Shown: positions 20,553-32,847, counted from the stretch's first letter. The stretch: 64,000 nt of DNA from Symbiodinium kawagutii (GCA_009767595.1 VSDK01018023.1:756352-820351), one strand, 5' to 3'. The notes: generated from the letters alone by a model not told the origin. Translations and numbers: made by a program.

Positions 20553-21497
20553 AATTTGGTTGACTAACCATGGTTAACGATGGTTAAGGTATGTTAAGAG
20601 GGTATGATACAGTATGATTATGATTAGTTGTGATTGGATTTCTTCGGTCAATGACCATGGTGAAGAGATTGCAAACGTGTGTTTTGATCTGGTGGATTGA
20701 GTTCGAAACTATGGTTAAGATACATTGCATTAACCAACGTGGGTAGTTGGTCAATGTTCATGTGCAGGCTGATCAATTTCAACCATGGTTAATAAACGCA
20801 TGCGAGCTGATTGATCGCAGCTGCTAATGATTTTTTGGGTGGCAAATTATTTGGTGAATGTTTAACGTTTGATCTTTTTTTAATGATGATCGTACTGGTT
20901 CACCATGGTCGCTGGTTTATAAACTGGTGAAATCTTGTGAATGGTGATGAACCACAAGAAGCCAAGGGCAAACTGCAAACCTGCAACTGTGGGAGAACAG
21001 CAGGCAGAATGCTGATCATCAACCCCTCCTCCAAGCAACGTTTATGCCATTGTGCTTCGTGCTGCGCAGAGGTTACGAGGGGCCAACGACACGCTGGCTT
21101 TGGCCGCCGGCGCTTGCACAACTTCCCCGCGACTTGGAATCTGTCATGGCCTGTTGGATTCCCTGATGGTTGCTGGTGATTGATGGTTATGGACGGTGAG
21201 TCAATGACAAATGATGGCTGGATGGTATATGATATATGTTTAGTGCTGACAGGTGATGGTTAATGATGGTTAATCATGGTGCGTCAATGTCTAATAGTAT
21301 GCGGTTGGTGCTGGTCAAAAGTTGTCTTGATCATGCCGTATTTCGGGGCCTCAATCATCCAGAATTGTCCAATACACACGTGGAAACCCATGGAGAGCTG
21401 TAAGGTTGTTTCGCCGCTGGGCGTGGGGACATGCCCAGAAATGATGACACCCTCGAAGTTGCCCTCACCCAGCGCTGCGGCAGTCCCCAACTCCCAG

Positions 21498-21565
21498 GGT
21501 CCTCGCGGAGCATCACGTCATCCGCTTCGGCAGCGTGCGCCCCGACTGGCTCGGTCCCTTGGCCC
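21498..21565 (+). CDS. Small internal exon, not recognised
   Basis: Reads VLAEHHVIRFGSVRPDWLGP then LA. Acceptor AACTCCCAG|G, donor GGCCC|GTTGAG. Strong GC3 in this frame only. Confidence 0.5.
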
Positions 21566-22367
21566 GTTGAGCTTTCCGAGATCTAGGGATCCGATTCGAT
21601 CCAAGCAGTTTGAAGCAAAGGACAAGAAGATATCATGTGAATGTATAGCTAAGGTATAAGTAGACCACAACATCCCGAAGTTTGCATGGAACATATTGAA
21701 TCATTTGTGGGAAGTTTGCTATTTATTTTTGGGGGTTGCTTCGCTTTAGTCGTGGCATGTTCGCTGATCGGGCATCCAACGACCGGTGAATCGCCGACAC
21801 ACTACATGTGCTTTGCTGGTTTTGTTTGGCCCCAGTGGTTGCAAGGTTGCGTGATTTCTTGTTCGGTCGGTTGCTTGGTTGGGTGTTGTGGGATGACAGC
21901 TTGGGCAAAGGAGTAGCCTCCTGCAGGCAAGGCTCAGCAGCATCAACAAAATTAAGTACCCGAGAATTACGTTCGTTCCAGTGGCATGAAAGGCAACAAC
22001 TCATCCGACGATTCAATTCATCGGCTAAAAACCACTAAAAGTGTTGCGTAGCATAGTTCAGCCGGTCTCACCACTTGAATACTTGACAAATCTTGACAAG
22101 TTGCTTAATCACTGGATCTTTGGTGGCTATCATCCCTTGCGCCCCCAGGTGACATGGCGCGCTTGGAGTTCAGCCTTTTGTTGGAGGTTGGTGAGCAAGA
22201 ATTTATGTCGGAGGCTGGGGATGTGCCTGGCGGTGAGGTTGAGACCGATGGGTTTATAGAACTGCGGGTAGGAGAACCGGTGAAAGTCACAGGAGATTTT
22301 TTCCAGCCAACAGTAACTTTTGGGTTTTTGCACCTGTTGGCTCCACATATTTCAGCAAGCCACGGCC

Positions 22368-22430
22368 CCTGCCATATCCCCTGCCATACCCCCGGCCATG
22401 CCCCCGGCCATGCCCCGCAAGCCATGCCCC
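22368..22430. repeat. CCCCGGCCATGC-type minisatellite
   Basis: About five imperfect 12-bp units (CCTGCCATATCC, CCCGGCCATGCC and variants). Confidence 0.8.
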
Positions 22431-22464
22431 ATCCCCCACCGTTGTGGGCGGCCACCCGCGCCAG

Positions 22465-22641
22465 GTGGTGAACCTGGACTTCCGCCAGGGCCTTCCGGTG
22501 CCCACGAACCTGGTGACCTTGCTGCGCCGGGACGGTGCCCCGGTGCCCAGCCATGGCATCGTGGCAGCTATGGAAGCCACGGTGAAGGTCATGGAGTACG
22601 ACCCCACCCAGGCGATGAGCGGCCCATGGAAGCTGACCATG
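22465..22641 (+). CDS. Internal exon, not recognised
   Basis: 59 codons, phase 0 on both sides. Reads VVNLDFRQGLPVPTNLVTLL, RRDGAPVPSHGIVAAMEATV and then KVMEYDPTQAMSGPWKLTM. Very high GC3. Acceptor GCGCCAG|GTG, donor ACCATG|GTGGTG. A MITE-B starts 15 bp after the donor. A 189-residue open frame on the opposite strand is a shadow of this exon. Confidence 0.6.
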
Positions 22642-22655
22642 GTGGTGGGTGGTCA

Positions 22656-22771
22656 CCCTTTGGTAAACTAACATGGCAGTGGAAAACCCACCATTTTGTT
22701 AGGAAAACCCTGGGAAATCATTCGTTTATGGAGCAATTTCCATCGCCATGTTAATTCACCAGAGGGTAGTA
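22656..22771. mobile_element. MITE-B copy 2
   Basis: Left CACCCTTTGGTAAACTAACA, right CACCAGAGGGTAGTA, interior AAACCCTGGGAAATCATT. It is closely similar to 10109-10224 in ends, interior and position relative to the upstream donor. Confidence 0.6.
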
Positions 22772-23358
22772 GCCTCGTAGGTGGTTAGTGCAATTGATGT
22801 TTAAAAAGAATTTGCACCATGACAATACATGTTTATACTGATCGAAATGGTTTTGCATGGTTTGAATGTGATTGTTTGTTTGGGAATGGTACTTAGGCTC
22901 ATTGATAATTATAGCTAGTTAGTAGTAGTAGTTAGTAATGGTTAATTATGCTTGGCTGAGGGGAAATCAGTGTTGGTAACGATGGTTAAATGACGGTCAA
23001 TGATTTTGATTTTGCTTGATCAATGATTGATGATGAATGGCTTTGTATGCCTTGGTGATTGTTATTGGGTCAAGCATGGCTCATGTTTTGTGGATGGTTC
23101 ACGATGGCCTGTGGCTGGGCATGGTTTGATGATGATTGGCAAAAAGGTCACCATTTGTGCAAGACAAGCAAGAACCAGAATGAACTTAGGTCATCGAATC
23201 CTGGGATTCCACCATTAAACAATGGGGTGGATTCTTTTCGGTAGACCCCTTAGTCAAACCAGCTGGTACGGTAAAAGCCGTTAAAACAATGGCATTGTTG
23301 GAATCTTAGCGTAAATGCTGGGTGTAAAAGCTGAACAACCCACAGATTCAACAAGCAG

Positions 23359-23515
23359 GTGGGCCCGCAGCCAGGTCCACTCAACCCTGCAACTGCTGCT
23401 GCTACCTTTGCTCCCGGATCGGTCCTTCGATGTGCAGTGGCTACTGCCATTGGTTCCTGGAGACGATGACCTCAAGGCCTTCCAGATGGCGGAACAATGT
23501 GTGAACAGCAAACTG
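23359..23515 (+). CDS. Internal exon, Leu-rich, not recognised
   Basis: Reads QVHSTLQLLLLPLLPDRSFD, then VQWLLPLVPGDDDLKAFQMA. Acceptor AAGCAG|G, donor AAACTG|GTGCAG. Ends in phase 0, which fits 24201. Confidence 0.45.
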
Positions 23516-24200
23516 GTGCAGAGACGTTGCTTGCCGACATGGGAAGCCTTGTGAAAGCCTTGTGACATCTTGTGACTGTACCCCAGCTGGGGGTTTTCGG
23601 GTTTTTGTGTCTTTGGTGCGGTGGAGGTGTAGGGGTACAGCAGGGGCAAGCGTAGTAGCGGCCGCAGTAGCAGCTGTGCTGGCAGATCAGCTCCGCTCAG
23701 GTTACGAAGTCTGTGGTGCGCAGGGCCCACTGAAGGACAAACCCGTTGCGGTCCAAGTCATGCCATGGTGCCCCAGCTGCAGGACTTGGCAATGTGATTG
23801 TTCTACTGATGGAGATCATCTCAGTAGCGGCTGCCACATGCTGACTGTTGGTTGGTTATTGCATCAGGGTCGGGCACTGTAAAATCACACAAAATCATAC
23901 AAAATCTATTTCTCCCTCATGCTTACTATGCTTTCACTGATTACCACCACAAATGCTCTTTGGTCCCATATCCACCACTTGACGACATTATTTCCCAACC
24001 ACTTCCGCACTGGCCTCAGTGAAACAACACAATAACTCATATCAATTACTGCGGAGCAGTATCAACTAGTCTTACTTAACCCATACATCACCCATGATTA
24101 ACCCTATTAGCCATGATTGATCACTATATCAACTATTATTGACCCATCCCCAGCCCTTACCCCATCACCAGGCGTTTCACCATGCCCAAGGACCGGACAG

Positions 24201-24308
24201 CTGCAAGATGCCTTGGATTTCTTCGTGGTGCCCCGGGGGGCGGCACCAGGGCAATGGCCCTCAGCACCACGTGGCCTGGAGGCACTGGTTTTCAGGCCCA
24301 GCTGGCAA
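24201..24308 (+). CDS. Internal exon, not recognised
   Basis: Reads LQDALDFFVVPRGAAPGQWP, SAPRGLEALVFRPSWQ. Acceptor CCGGACAG|CTG, donor GGCAA|GTTTAA. In phase with 23515. Confidence 0.5.
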
Positions 24309-25163
24309 GTTTAATTCATGGCTCATAGTGATGGTGAATTGATGGTTAGAACAGGGATGGTTGCAACTATCAATTCATGGTAGTCCAATTGGATAGGGAT
24401 GGTTGTTAGTGATCGTGATGGGTAATTTGGATGGGCAATTGGGGTTGCAACAGGGATATGACGGGAAGAAACATACAAACCCCCATCAAGCCCCCCAAAA
24501 AAGTGGGCTATGGACCCGATAGTCCTGCTTGGAAACCACTTACAAAGTGGGACGCACATCCAAGAACAGGACCAGCTAACAAGCTACAGCTGTATCATGA
24601 CTGGTACTTCCCCTACCTATTGCGATGAACATTTTGCATGGTTGCAGTACTTACTGTATCTTCAGCCGTTGTTCGTTCTTTCGGGGATCCCTGTCGCGGC
24701 CAAGAATCACCCATTTCAATCAGTGGCTTCCGCCGTGGAAGGTGCCAGAATCACACAATCATTCCGACACGGTGTTTCCAACAAAACTCGGTAGCTTGTA
24801 GCCAATAACTTAGGTTTTTGGTGTTTTTGAGATTGCTTTGATTTATCACATGCCCACCAAAAATTGCAGTTTTAGCAAGGGATCCAAAGGCCACCAAGAA
24901 AACCCCCCATGTTAGTGGCGAAGACTTCGGCGAGAGGGAGCCTGGCAAGCCATGCCTTCGGCTGGGCATGCCGCAGGCAGATCCTAGCCATGAATGGTTG
25001 CAGAGCCATGTGCTTTTCTGGGCAGCTAATCCAGCACAACACCTAGAGGATTGTGATGAAGTGGAGCTGCTTATAGCATTTTACAGCCCAAAACTTGGAT
25101 TTCTATACATGATATCAGCACAACACGTTGATTGACATGAACTCTGCTTATTTTCCAGCATTA

Positions 25164-25198
25164 GGGCAAACCCCTGGACGCCCCGGCAAAAAAAACAT
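25164..25198 (+). repeat. A-tailed short interspersed repeat, copy 4
   Basis: GGGCAAACCCCTGGACGCCC then CGGC and eight A. Matches the copies at 616, 3058 and 3503. Confidence 0.45.
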
Positions 25199-25517
25199 CA
25201 GCGGCTTGTGGGCTTGGATAGGGTATACCCAGTAAGCATTAAGGTGATTAGGCTGATAGAAAGGGGACTCAAAGCCTCCACGTCACGTGGAGCTTGCAGC
25301 TGATTATGATGACCAGCCAGTGCTGGGAGGTGCAGTTTTGGCTGGGAACTAGGGACTGACCATGCTTACAGGGTTCGTAACCCACCTTGAAAGGCTACCG
25401 TGGAGGTTTCCCAGCTACAATCCTAGCTGCACATCCTGGCGGTGTACCTATACATACTATAAATGATTGTGTTTTTACAGTTGAACCATCGAGCAGCGCA
25501 ATCCCATCACTCCCCAG

Positions 25518-25621
25518 GTTGGACCGTGAAGCTTCAGTTCGATGGGGTTGACAGCCCTGCGGCCTGGGCTGCCAGGAAGCACGGATGTCACTCGGTGGGG
25601 CTGCAGGAAGCTTTGGGGATG
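25518..25621 (+). CDS. Internal exon of gene ending at 29637
   Basis: First of four phase-compatible exons (25518, 26525, 27370, 29196). Reads WTVKLQFDGVDSPAAWAARK then HGCHSVGLQEALG. Acceptor CTCCCCAG|G, donor GGGATG|GTTGGA. Unrecognised. Confidence 0.55.
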
Positions 25622-26524
25622 GTTGGAAGCACAGCTTGCAACTCACATGGCGGGTACCCCTGGCCCTGGCCAAGCATCACACTAGCCACTGTTGAGCGCA
25701 TGATGCCGTTGATAAAAGTTGCAGGTATAGTGATGGTGATGATGACTCAGATAGGTAGTGATAACAGTGGTGGTGGTGGAGGTGGTGGCGGTGGCGGTGG
25801 TGGTTTAAAGTGTAAATAAGCCCGTGCCCTTCTGAACCTTCCGGGGTGATGTGTGGCTTGTGAGCCATGGGTACTTGATGGTACTTTGTTTTGTTTGTTG
25901 ACATTTGCAGAATGCAGAAAGAATTTCGGGAAGTCAAAAGTCCTACGTAGCAAAACATCGGTTCGGGGATGGCGAATGAAAGAGAAACATGTGACTTAGG
26001 CATATGAGCTATTGACCACCTTCAAGTGCAAACTGTCCTGCAGATCATCAGTGGATTGGGGTCCAAGGAGTCCAAGAAATATTATGACACCTGTTGAGAC
26101 GGAGAGATAGAGACCCTTTTGATCTAGACCTTCTTTGATTTCAAAACAACATAAGAAGATCAAGACTGTAAACAAGCCATGACCAACCATCATTCACCAT
26201 CATCAACCGCTCAGATCAATCATCATTCGCCGGATCACCTGTGCAGTCCATGCGGCCCCGTCACATGTTTAGCACCATCCAGCTGATCCCTTAAGATCAT
26301 GGCTCTTTTCTCAGGTCGTGTGGTCGGCAAGCAGTTCCAAGATGCACCTTGGCAGCGAAAGAATGGCTGTGGTCAGTGATGCGTCAGCAAGGCAGATGGT
26401 TATAATAAGATCTATAAGCGTACCCCAGCACAGCCAACCATGGTGGATGCTTGCCATTGGGCTCCATGTCCCAGCCCCTTCTGCAATGAGTGCAGGGGTC
26501 ACCATGGGTCACTGGCACCTTCAG

Positions 26525-26657
26525 GAAGTCGCCAATGCTTTGGCATCCTCTGCTGATGCGCTGTGTGCGCTGATGGACCAAGAACCCAGTTGCGGCGAGT
26601 CCGTGTGCGATCTGCTGAAACGAAGCTTAGGCGAAGACGGTCCGAGGAGGGCGGGAG
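26525..26657 (+). CDS. Internal exon, Cys-containing helical
   Basis: Reads EVANALASSADALCALMDQE, PSCGESVCDLLKRSLGEDGP then RRAG. Acceptor CACCTTCAG|GAA, donor GGGAG|GTGGGC. Leaves one base, which the two leading bases of the exon at 27370 complete. Codon bias and borders agree. Confidence 0.6.
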
Positions 26658-27369
26658 GTGGGCCCCTGTCAGCGCATTGTGCCATGTTTGACGTCCCTGT
26701 GGAGTGGAATAGCCCAAAAGGATACAGGTCGCAGTGGACCACACCCAGCGTTTCTTTCGGAAGGGGTTGATGTTCAGGCGTGGGGAAATAGGGACTTGTC
26801 GTGGTGAACAACCAGAGCTTGGAGAATATGATTGTACCACAAAGAGTTGGCAAACAGAAATAGAGATCATTTTACAAGAATGCTTGGCATATCCATAGCC
26901 ACGGGCGTACAACAAAATCGATTGAAAGATAGAGAAAGCCATCGTTTCTTTGGTAGGGAAGTCACTTGTTTTGAGGTCGGTTTGAGGAATCAAACATGAC
27001 GCTGGTTGGGAGCACCATGGGTAGGCAGGGGCCTCCCGGGTGATGACATTGAGGAGCACGGCTGGTTAACCATTTTCAGTAGTTATTCGCCCTGGTGAGT
27101 CCTAGTCATGAATGTCCAAATAGCTAATTATTACTCATAGTGACTGATGACCATTAAGCAACAATACATAATTACATAAGCATTCCAGAACCTAAGGCCA
27201 GTTCAAGTACTCGTGCAAGGTAGAACGCACCATGTTGTAGGTTAAGAGTCAATATTAATGTAGCCGACACCCTTTAACCAATGGTAACCATTCAAGAAGC
27301 CATTTAATGGAATCCATAGGTCATTGATTGATGCCTACTTGCAACCAGTCACCTACACCCTGTCAACAG

Positions 27370-27442
27370 GCAACGGCAAAAGCCGGTCCTTCACGGAGAG
27401 CAACTTGCGGCTTACCAATGGCGTCCCTGGGACAGCTACTGG
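27370..27442 (+). CDS. Small internal exon
   Basis: Reads NGKSRSFTESNLRLTNGVPG then TAT. Acceptor GTCAACAG|G and a consensus donor TGG|GTAAGG. Two bases remain, completed by the first base at 29196. Confidence 0.55.
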
Positions 27443-27479
27443 GTAAGGAGTGTGGCAAGTCATGACATGACTGCCGGGT

Positions 27480-29195
27480 GTCAGAAACCATTGGTTCAAA
27501 GGAGTTGCTTACAGGACAATATGAAGACAAATGGTTTGATCACCGTGATTTATTTAGGTTTCCCGGCCACTTTTCCTGTAAACTGGTTGATTTTCCTAGC
27601 GACGATAAGGGTGGCATGACGTTTGGAGGTGGTGAACTTTAATGCAGCTATCAGGAATCCGACAGCAACATCAACAAGAAGGGAATGCAAGGGAAAAATG
27701 TGACCAAACAAACATGAGAGGGCATACACGGCTGAGGAGCTGGAGAGAAATCCGTTGAATCTCGGGTTTTGACCACGGACTGTACATGTTTCACCGGTGC
27801 ATTTCTGACCCACCAGACTCAGCAAGCGCATCAGGAGATCAATGATTGATGACAACAAAAACCATTTGCGACTGACACGGTGTTTGAAGGGAAAACAGCC
27901 TTTAAGGATAGCTAAGGTATAGAGATAGTGTTTGTTTTTTTTGCAAACATGATCACACATGATGATCGTCAGTTGGTTCTACACTATCAACCGGCACATG
28001 ACCTTCAGTTCTCATTCGTGACCATTAGTTGGTCAACCAACTGGTGACCATCACTCCAAGATAAGACCCCACAGAGGGGAAGGATGGGTCAATGGCCATC
28101 AGCTCCAGCTGCTTGGATGAGTCAGGCCATGCTACCGCCTGAGGGTATCGTGAAGGTTCTCAGTTGCCATGAGCAGATGCAGGTGCCCAGCTAGGGGCTG
28201 CAAATAGCTGGGTCGGGGGCCGGTGTGTGAGTGGGTTGGGTTGGGGTGCGTTAGAGTGGATTGGAGTGGGTTGGGGTGTAGGATTGTATGGTTAGTTGAT
28301 TGCAAGTTGGTAGGTTGGTTTCCAAAACGAACATGGGGTGTTTTCTTTTTGGAAGAAGTAGGTTGGCAACAGCTGCAAGCAGTCACATCATCATACATGT
28401 GCATAAGACTCTAAGAGCTGCGTGCATGTCTACGCTGCAATGGGCGTTTTGCTCATACATGTGCACCCAAGTTTTGATGGATCGTCAACAACCCTGGTCA
28501 AGTACAGCGAATAGAAAATGGTTGCGGCTTTGTGATTTGAAGTCATTAATCAACAACATTGCCATCCTGCAATGATGGGTGTGATTTGAATGTGTTTCAA
28601 TTGCATTTTTGCCGGGACCATTGACCAAATTGACCAAATGGATTCTCACTTTTGCTAAACTACCACAATGTAGGACCACTCCAGGCTCCAGGGCTTTGTC
28701 CAGAAACAGCTGGGTTCATTCTGCCGACGACAGTGAAAATGCTCAGGAAGCCATCTGACGGGCCAAATTCAGGGAGGTTAACTGAACACGGGAATCTGTG
28801 TGATTTGGCAACCACGTGTGATTAATGGTTAAGAAACAGTGTCATGGTTTAGTGATGGCTGGCCAACCATCGCTTGATTCAGAAGTCCAAAAACCGGTGA
28901 AAATCAAGGCCGGGAAGATCATCATGCATGGCACTGCGGGAACCCCAAACTTACCAACAAGAGCGACATATGGCACATGGCATGGCTGAGAAATAGGTTT
29001 CTGGGTTCCTGACCAGATCATGGCTGGTAAGGGACGGTCAGCTGGTTTGAATGCATGAACCCTTTGTTCGTTTCTGTTTGGGCTCAGGTTGCTAGAGCTG
29101 CTAGAAAGTTAGAAAGCTAGAAGGCATACTCTGAAACGCAACATTTACAATCGCAAGCAGTGTTGGATCTGCATTCTGGCGTGTTTTTTTTTCAG
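27480..29195. other. Long intron
   Basis: 1.7 kb between two phase-matched exons. GGTTGGG-type G-rich text around 28210-28330. No exon seen. Confidence 0.4.
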
Positions 29196-29637
29196 CTTGT
29201 GGCTGGCCAGCCCACTCACTTTCGTCGAGAAGCCAACATTCATGCCACCCCAACGGCTCGTGCGTACAGACGGGATGCAGGCGATTCTGAGAGCAGACAA
29301 GGCGACTACTCCAAATGTACCAGGAGATGAGGCTGAAGAAGAAGATGAAGAAGAAGAAGAAGAACAAATTTACTATCCTGATGGCCAGTACTTTCAGGAT
29401 GAGTGGTCAGATGAGGATGATGATGGGTACGATGGGTACAAACCAGGCCCGCGGGATGAGTGGTCAAAAGACTATGGTGACGACTGGGGATACCACCCGT
29501 GGGCTGCAGATGGTACCAGCCTTGGAGACATGATGGCGCAGGACATTGACTACAGCTCCAGCCCGGATTACCCGTTTGGATTGAGTCGTGCAGATAAGGA
29601 GTGGGAAGATTATTGGGATGACCATCCAGACGATTGA
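29196..29637 (+). CDS. Terminal exon with acidic C-terminus
   Basis: Begins after an excellent acceptor (a T run then TTTCAG) and ends at TGA. Reads WLASPLTFVEKPTFMPPQRL, then GDEAEEEDEEEEEEQIYYPD, followed by repeated Asp/Trp/Tyr segments such as DEWSDEDDDGYDGY and DEWSKDYGDDWGYHPW, ending YWDDHPDD. Roughly 146 residues; the last 90 are highly acidic and low in hydrophobics, so probably disordered, with regularly placed W and Y. The frame was chosen twice independently: by its length and by phase from 27442. Function unknown; acidic tails of this kind bind cations or basic proteins, which is only analogy. Confidence 0.7.
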
Positions 29638-29819
29638 GGACCGCATAAGTCGGCAAGTTTCAATTTGATTAACTGGCACATGCCATGAGAGCATTGAAAA
29701 AATGCAGCAGAAATAAAAGCCAATGGATTAAAGCTGAAGGCTAGCAGCCGGTTGATGCATTCCAGCGCAAACACGGAACTTTTGGCATTGATCAGTGAGA
29801 ACGAAAGCATCCCAAAACC

Positions 29820-29961
29820 ATGATCACTTGGGATGGTGTGGCAAGGGCCAGCGCGGCGCGGTCAAGATTTGTCAACCTGCGCCACCAGGTGCCATGCGAA
29901 GTAGGCAACGTCTGGGACTATCGAAGAAACCTGGCTGCAACAGCTGCCGCTGCGGATGCTG
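29820..29961 (+). CDS. LRR protein, probable first coding exon
   Basis: Starts at an ATG preceded in frame by TGA, and reads MITWDGVARASAARSRFVNL, RHQVPCEVGNVWDYRRN then LAATAAAADA. Donor GATGCTG|GTTGAG. It leaves one base, completed by the two leading bases of 30312. From here, exons at 30312, 30945, 32056, 34479 and 35742 continue in phase. The gene lies 180 bp after the stop of the upstream gene on the same strand, as expected for dinoflagellate tandem blocks. No signal peptide. Confidence 0.55.
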
Positions 29962-30311
29962 GTTGAGTTGGTTAGCGTTGGCGGTGTTGCTGCTGTTGTT
30001 GTTTTGATTGTTGTTGGACAAATATTTGTTGAATTTTGTTGACATTGATAGGCTATTTTTCTAAAAATTGCTACTTGTTCATTGCTGCTTGTTAGCCAAC
30101 AAGCAATATGATATTGAACAGCTTGATCATGGTCAACCAAATCCTGCAACAAACTTGTTGATTGCTTGACCATCATCAAGTTGCTTGACCAGCAACCAAT
30201 GCAACCACCAGCAACCACTATGAACCTTGTTGAGGGTGCTGGTTGCTTGGTGGTTGCTGGTGGTTGCTGGTGGTTCCTGCCGAGGCGCCGACGGAACGCT
30301 ACAGCTGCAAG

Positions 30312-30440
30312 GCACCGGCGCCGCCGTCCCGGCGGACGCCTTCGTAGTGGCGCTGGGGTCCCTGGGCGCCGCGGGGCTCGAGCTCCTACGGCGCCAGAGG
30401 TTTCCGGACGCGCACCTGGCCACGGGCTGCTTGGCGAAGG
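30312..30440 (+). CDS. LRR protein, exon 2
   Basis: Reads TGAAVPADAFVVALGSLGAA, then GLELLRRQRFPDAHLATGCL. Very high GC3. Acceptor GCAAG|GC chosen for phase (CTACAG|CTG at 30305 is the alternative). Donor AAGG|GTGGGA. In isolation ADAFVVALGS resembles FAD-dependent amino-acid oxidases, but the in-phase continuation into leucine-rich repeats makes that unlikely. Confidence 0.6.
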
Positions 30441-30944
30441 GTGGGAGAACACGCTGGACCATTGGAATGGCTGGGACAGGGTGGCCATGGGTGGCCATGG
30501 GTGGCCATGGGTGGCCTTGGAGAATTGGAGAGATTGGAATGGTGAATGTGTAATTAAGTCGTGGGTGACTGCATGAGATTCGCAGTTGCAATGCTAGCAA
30601 TAACATGCAATAACGAACCGTTATAAATCTTGATCAATCCTTTGTGAAGTTATCACTGGTTCAATGCCCACACGTCTAAATCCCTTAAATCAAGGACTGC
30701 AAGCGAACCACAAGTCACTTGAGATGTTGCTACTCTTGTCCACATGAGTCAAATGAACGAAATGCCCAAGTGTGAAACGCCGCGCCAGTACCTTTTTTTT
30801 GTGAATGTGAGGGACCTTCACCACGACAACGCCCTTGGATTTCTTGGTCCCTGCCTCGTCATCCTGCCTAAGAACCAACTCACTTCCTCACAGGGCCCCT
30901 GCCCTTCCAAGCTCTGCCCGCAGGGTCCCTGTCTGGGCCCCCAG

Positions 30945-31078
30945 GCTTGCATTTCCAGCTGGCCAGCGGGCTGTGGAAGGTGCCCAATGGACCCAGTGCT
31001 GAGTTGGTGCGGACGCTGGCGTCCAAGTCCATCATTTTACCCAAGCGCCTGGGCGATTCCGATGGCTTTGAATGGCTG
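30945..31078 (+). CDS. LRR protein, exon 3
   Basis: Reads LHFQLASGLWKVPNGPSAEL, VRTLASKSIILPKRLGDSDG then FEWL. The L.F.LA....P.GPSAELVRTL layout is like one repeat of the ribonuclease-inhibitor LRR class (beta strand then helix). Acceptor CCCCCAG|GC, donor TGGCTG|GTCTGC. Confidence 0.6.
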
Positions 31079-32055
31079 GTCTGCTGGATGGTTGTGACCA
31101 TGGCAGTGAATGATGGTTGGTTTCGATGGTTTTGTTTGAAAGGCTTGATGAGGGTGAACCATGGTTGATAATTTTCATGACAATGGCAAATGATGGCAAA
31201 CATATGGCTGATGGATGTTGATGCTACTGGGAGATCGATCTTCTATGGCTGTGGGTACCCTCTCGCTGTTCACATCCAATCAATGACGAGTCACCGTCTG
31301 GCTGCTGGGATGCTCATCTGCCCATTTTTGTTGGATGATATTGATCCATACCCAAAATGAACCACCAGCAACGTTACAGAAACAGCTGGTGACCATTGTG
31401 GCTGGTTGGTGAACAGCTGGTCCTCCTATATTTTCTCGTTGCCCGGCAGAGAGCAGGTGATTGAAAAAGCCTACGTTCTGGTTTTGGCAGCGGGTGACCC
31501 CGCATGGCAAGGGAAGCTAAGACGTAGATTCCCTGCCAAGCGATGGTTTTCGGATGTTTTTGGTGAGGTGAAGTGCCATGATCGCATCAGAACCTTCTCC
31601 TTAAATTGTGATCCAACTCATGGGTTCAAATCCTGACATGTGATCCGCGACCAACGTCGATGTTTCTCTCAAGGACTATCCTGGAAGCGATGATCCAGCT
31701 GAAAGCGGGAGATTCCATCCAAGCTGAAGCATCTTCATTGCAGGCGCTTATACAACCTGCCGCAAGCTGTTGGCCTGCGTGCGTGAAAGACATTGGCATG
31801 AAGTTGCATGATAAGAGATCCCAAAGTCAGAATTCTAAGCCCATCAGGCAGTTGTATCAGATTCTGTCAGGAAACTTGTTTTTTGTCAAAAAGAGCCTGT
31901 TCATGGATGATTTTTTCGAACAGCTTGTTTTTTCTCACAGTGATTTTGTAGAAACTTGGGTCTGAAACCCATTTCATTTAAGAATCACTGGTGGGCTGGT
32001 GCCCTTCACTGGTGGGCACATGCCCCCGCTCAGTGGACATCGTCCCCGGTGCCAG

Positions 32056-32148
32056 GCCGCCTTCGCGAAGGTCCGCAGCGTGACGCGCTCCTTCCAAGAC
32101 GCACGGCAGCTGAAGTTCGCGGCGCTCGCCTTGCGCCTGGCGCCCCAG
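32056..32148 (+). CDS. LRR protein, exon 4
   Basis: 31 codons, phase 0 to phase 0: AAFAKVRSVTRSFQDARQLK then FAALALRLAPQ. Acceptor CGGTGCCAG|GCC, donor CCCCAG|GTGACC. Confidence 0.65.
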
Positions 32149-32626
32149 GTGACCACGCTGCTGCTGAGTTGCAAGGCGCGGGGCCCGGGTTGGTGGAGCC
32201 CCTGGCGATGCCGTGCTTGGGATGGCGCTTGGGAGCACCAGTGGTGGCCACATGTGGACCTCGAAAATCGATCAAAAAAATGAGCTGTTGCTTGGGTTGC
32301 TGGCAGATTTCTTGTAGCTGCCATCGCTGGAAAATGCTGATCCGCGTAGATGAAGCAGCTGAAGAAATGGCTTAGGTTTTCCCATTGCCCGTTGAATCTA
32401 CCAGAAGGGAATGGCAAAGAGTTGACAAGAGTGTCAGAGACTCACATTGAAGTTGCTTCAACTTCAGCTGTTTCCCCGTTGAGATGCATGAAACCAGGTG
32501 CTTTGCTGGATTTTTGCGGCCCTGTTCAAGCGGACTTCATTATCATCAAACGTTCACCATCCTCATCATCGTCATTATCCTCGTCATCCTCATGATAAGA
32601 ATGGTAATGTAATGACAATAGTACTG

Positions 32627-32627
<1 letters not shown>

Positions 32628-32709
<82 letters not shown>

Positions 32710-32770
32710 ATTCATTTTCATCTTCATATTAATGTTAATCTTCATGTTCATATTCATGTTCATCTTCATT

Positions 32771-32831
<61 letters not shown>

Positions 32832-32847
32832 CCATCATCATCATAAT
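32628..32847. repeat. Two (ATC)n arrays
   Basis: ATC/TCA tracts at 32628-32710 and 32773-32847, joined by a 60-bp TTCAT-rich linker. Frames of poly-Ile and poly-Met are artefacts. Confidence 0.95.

Noticed and set aside
22105..22674. 189-residue minus-strand frame
   Set aside because: Antisense shadow of the high-GC3 exon 22465-22641 and a minisatellite.
26499..27059. 186-residue minus-strand frame
   Set aside because: Antisense to the phase-supported exon 26525-26657; no codon bias in the remainder.
30312..30440. FAD-dependent amino-acid oxidase exon (ADAFVVALGS)
   Set aside because: Short local resemblance only; the in-phase following exons are LRR-like and no GxGxxG motif was seen.
31619..31635. 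tRNA gene suggested by a B-box-like GGTTCAAATCC
   Set aside because: No matching A box or foldable cloverleaf upstream; the T stem does not pair.
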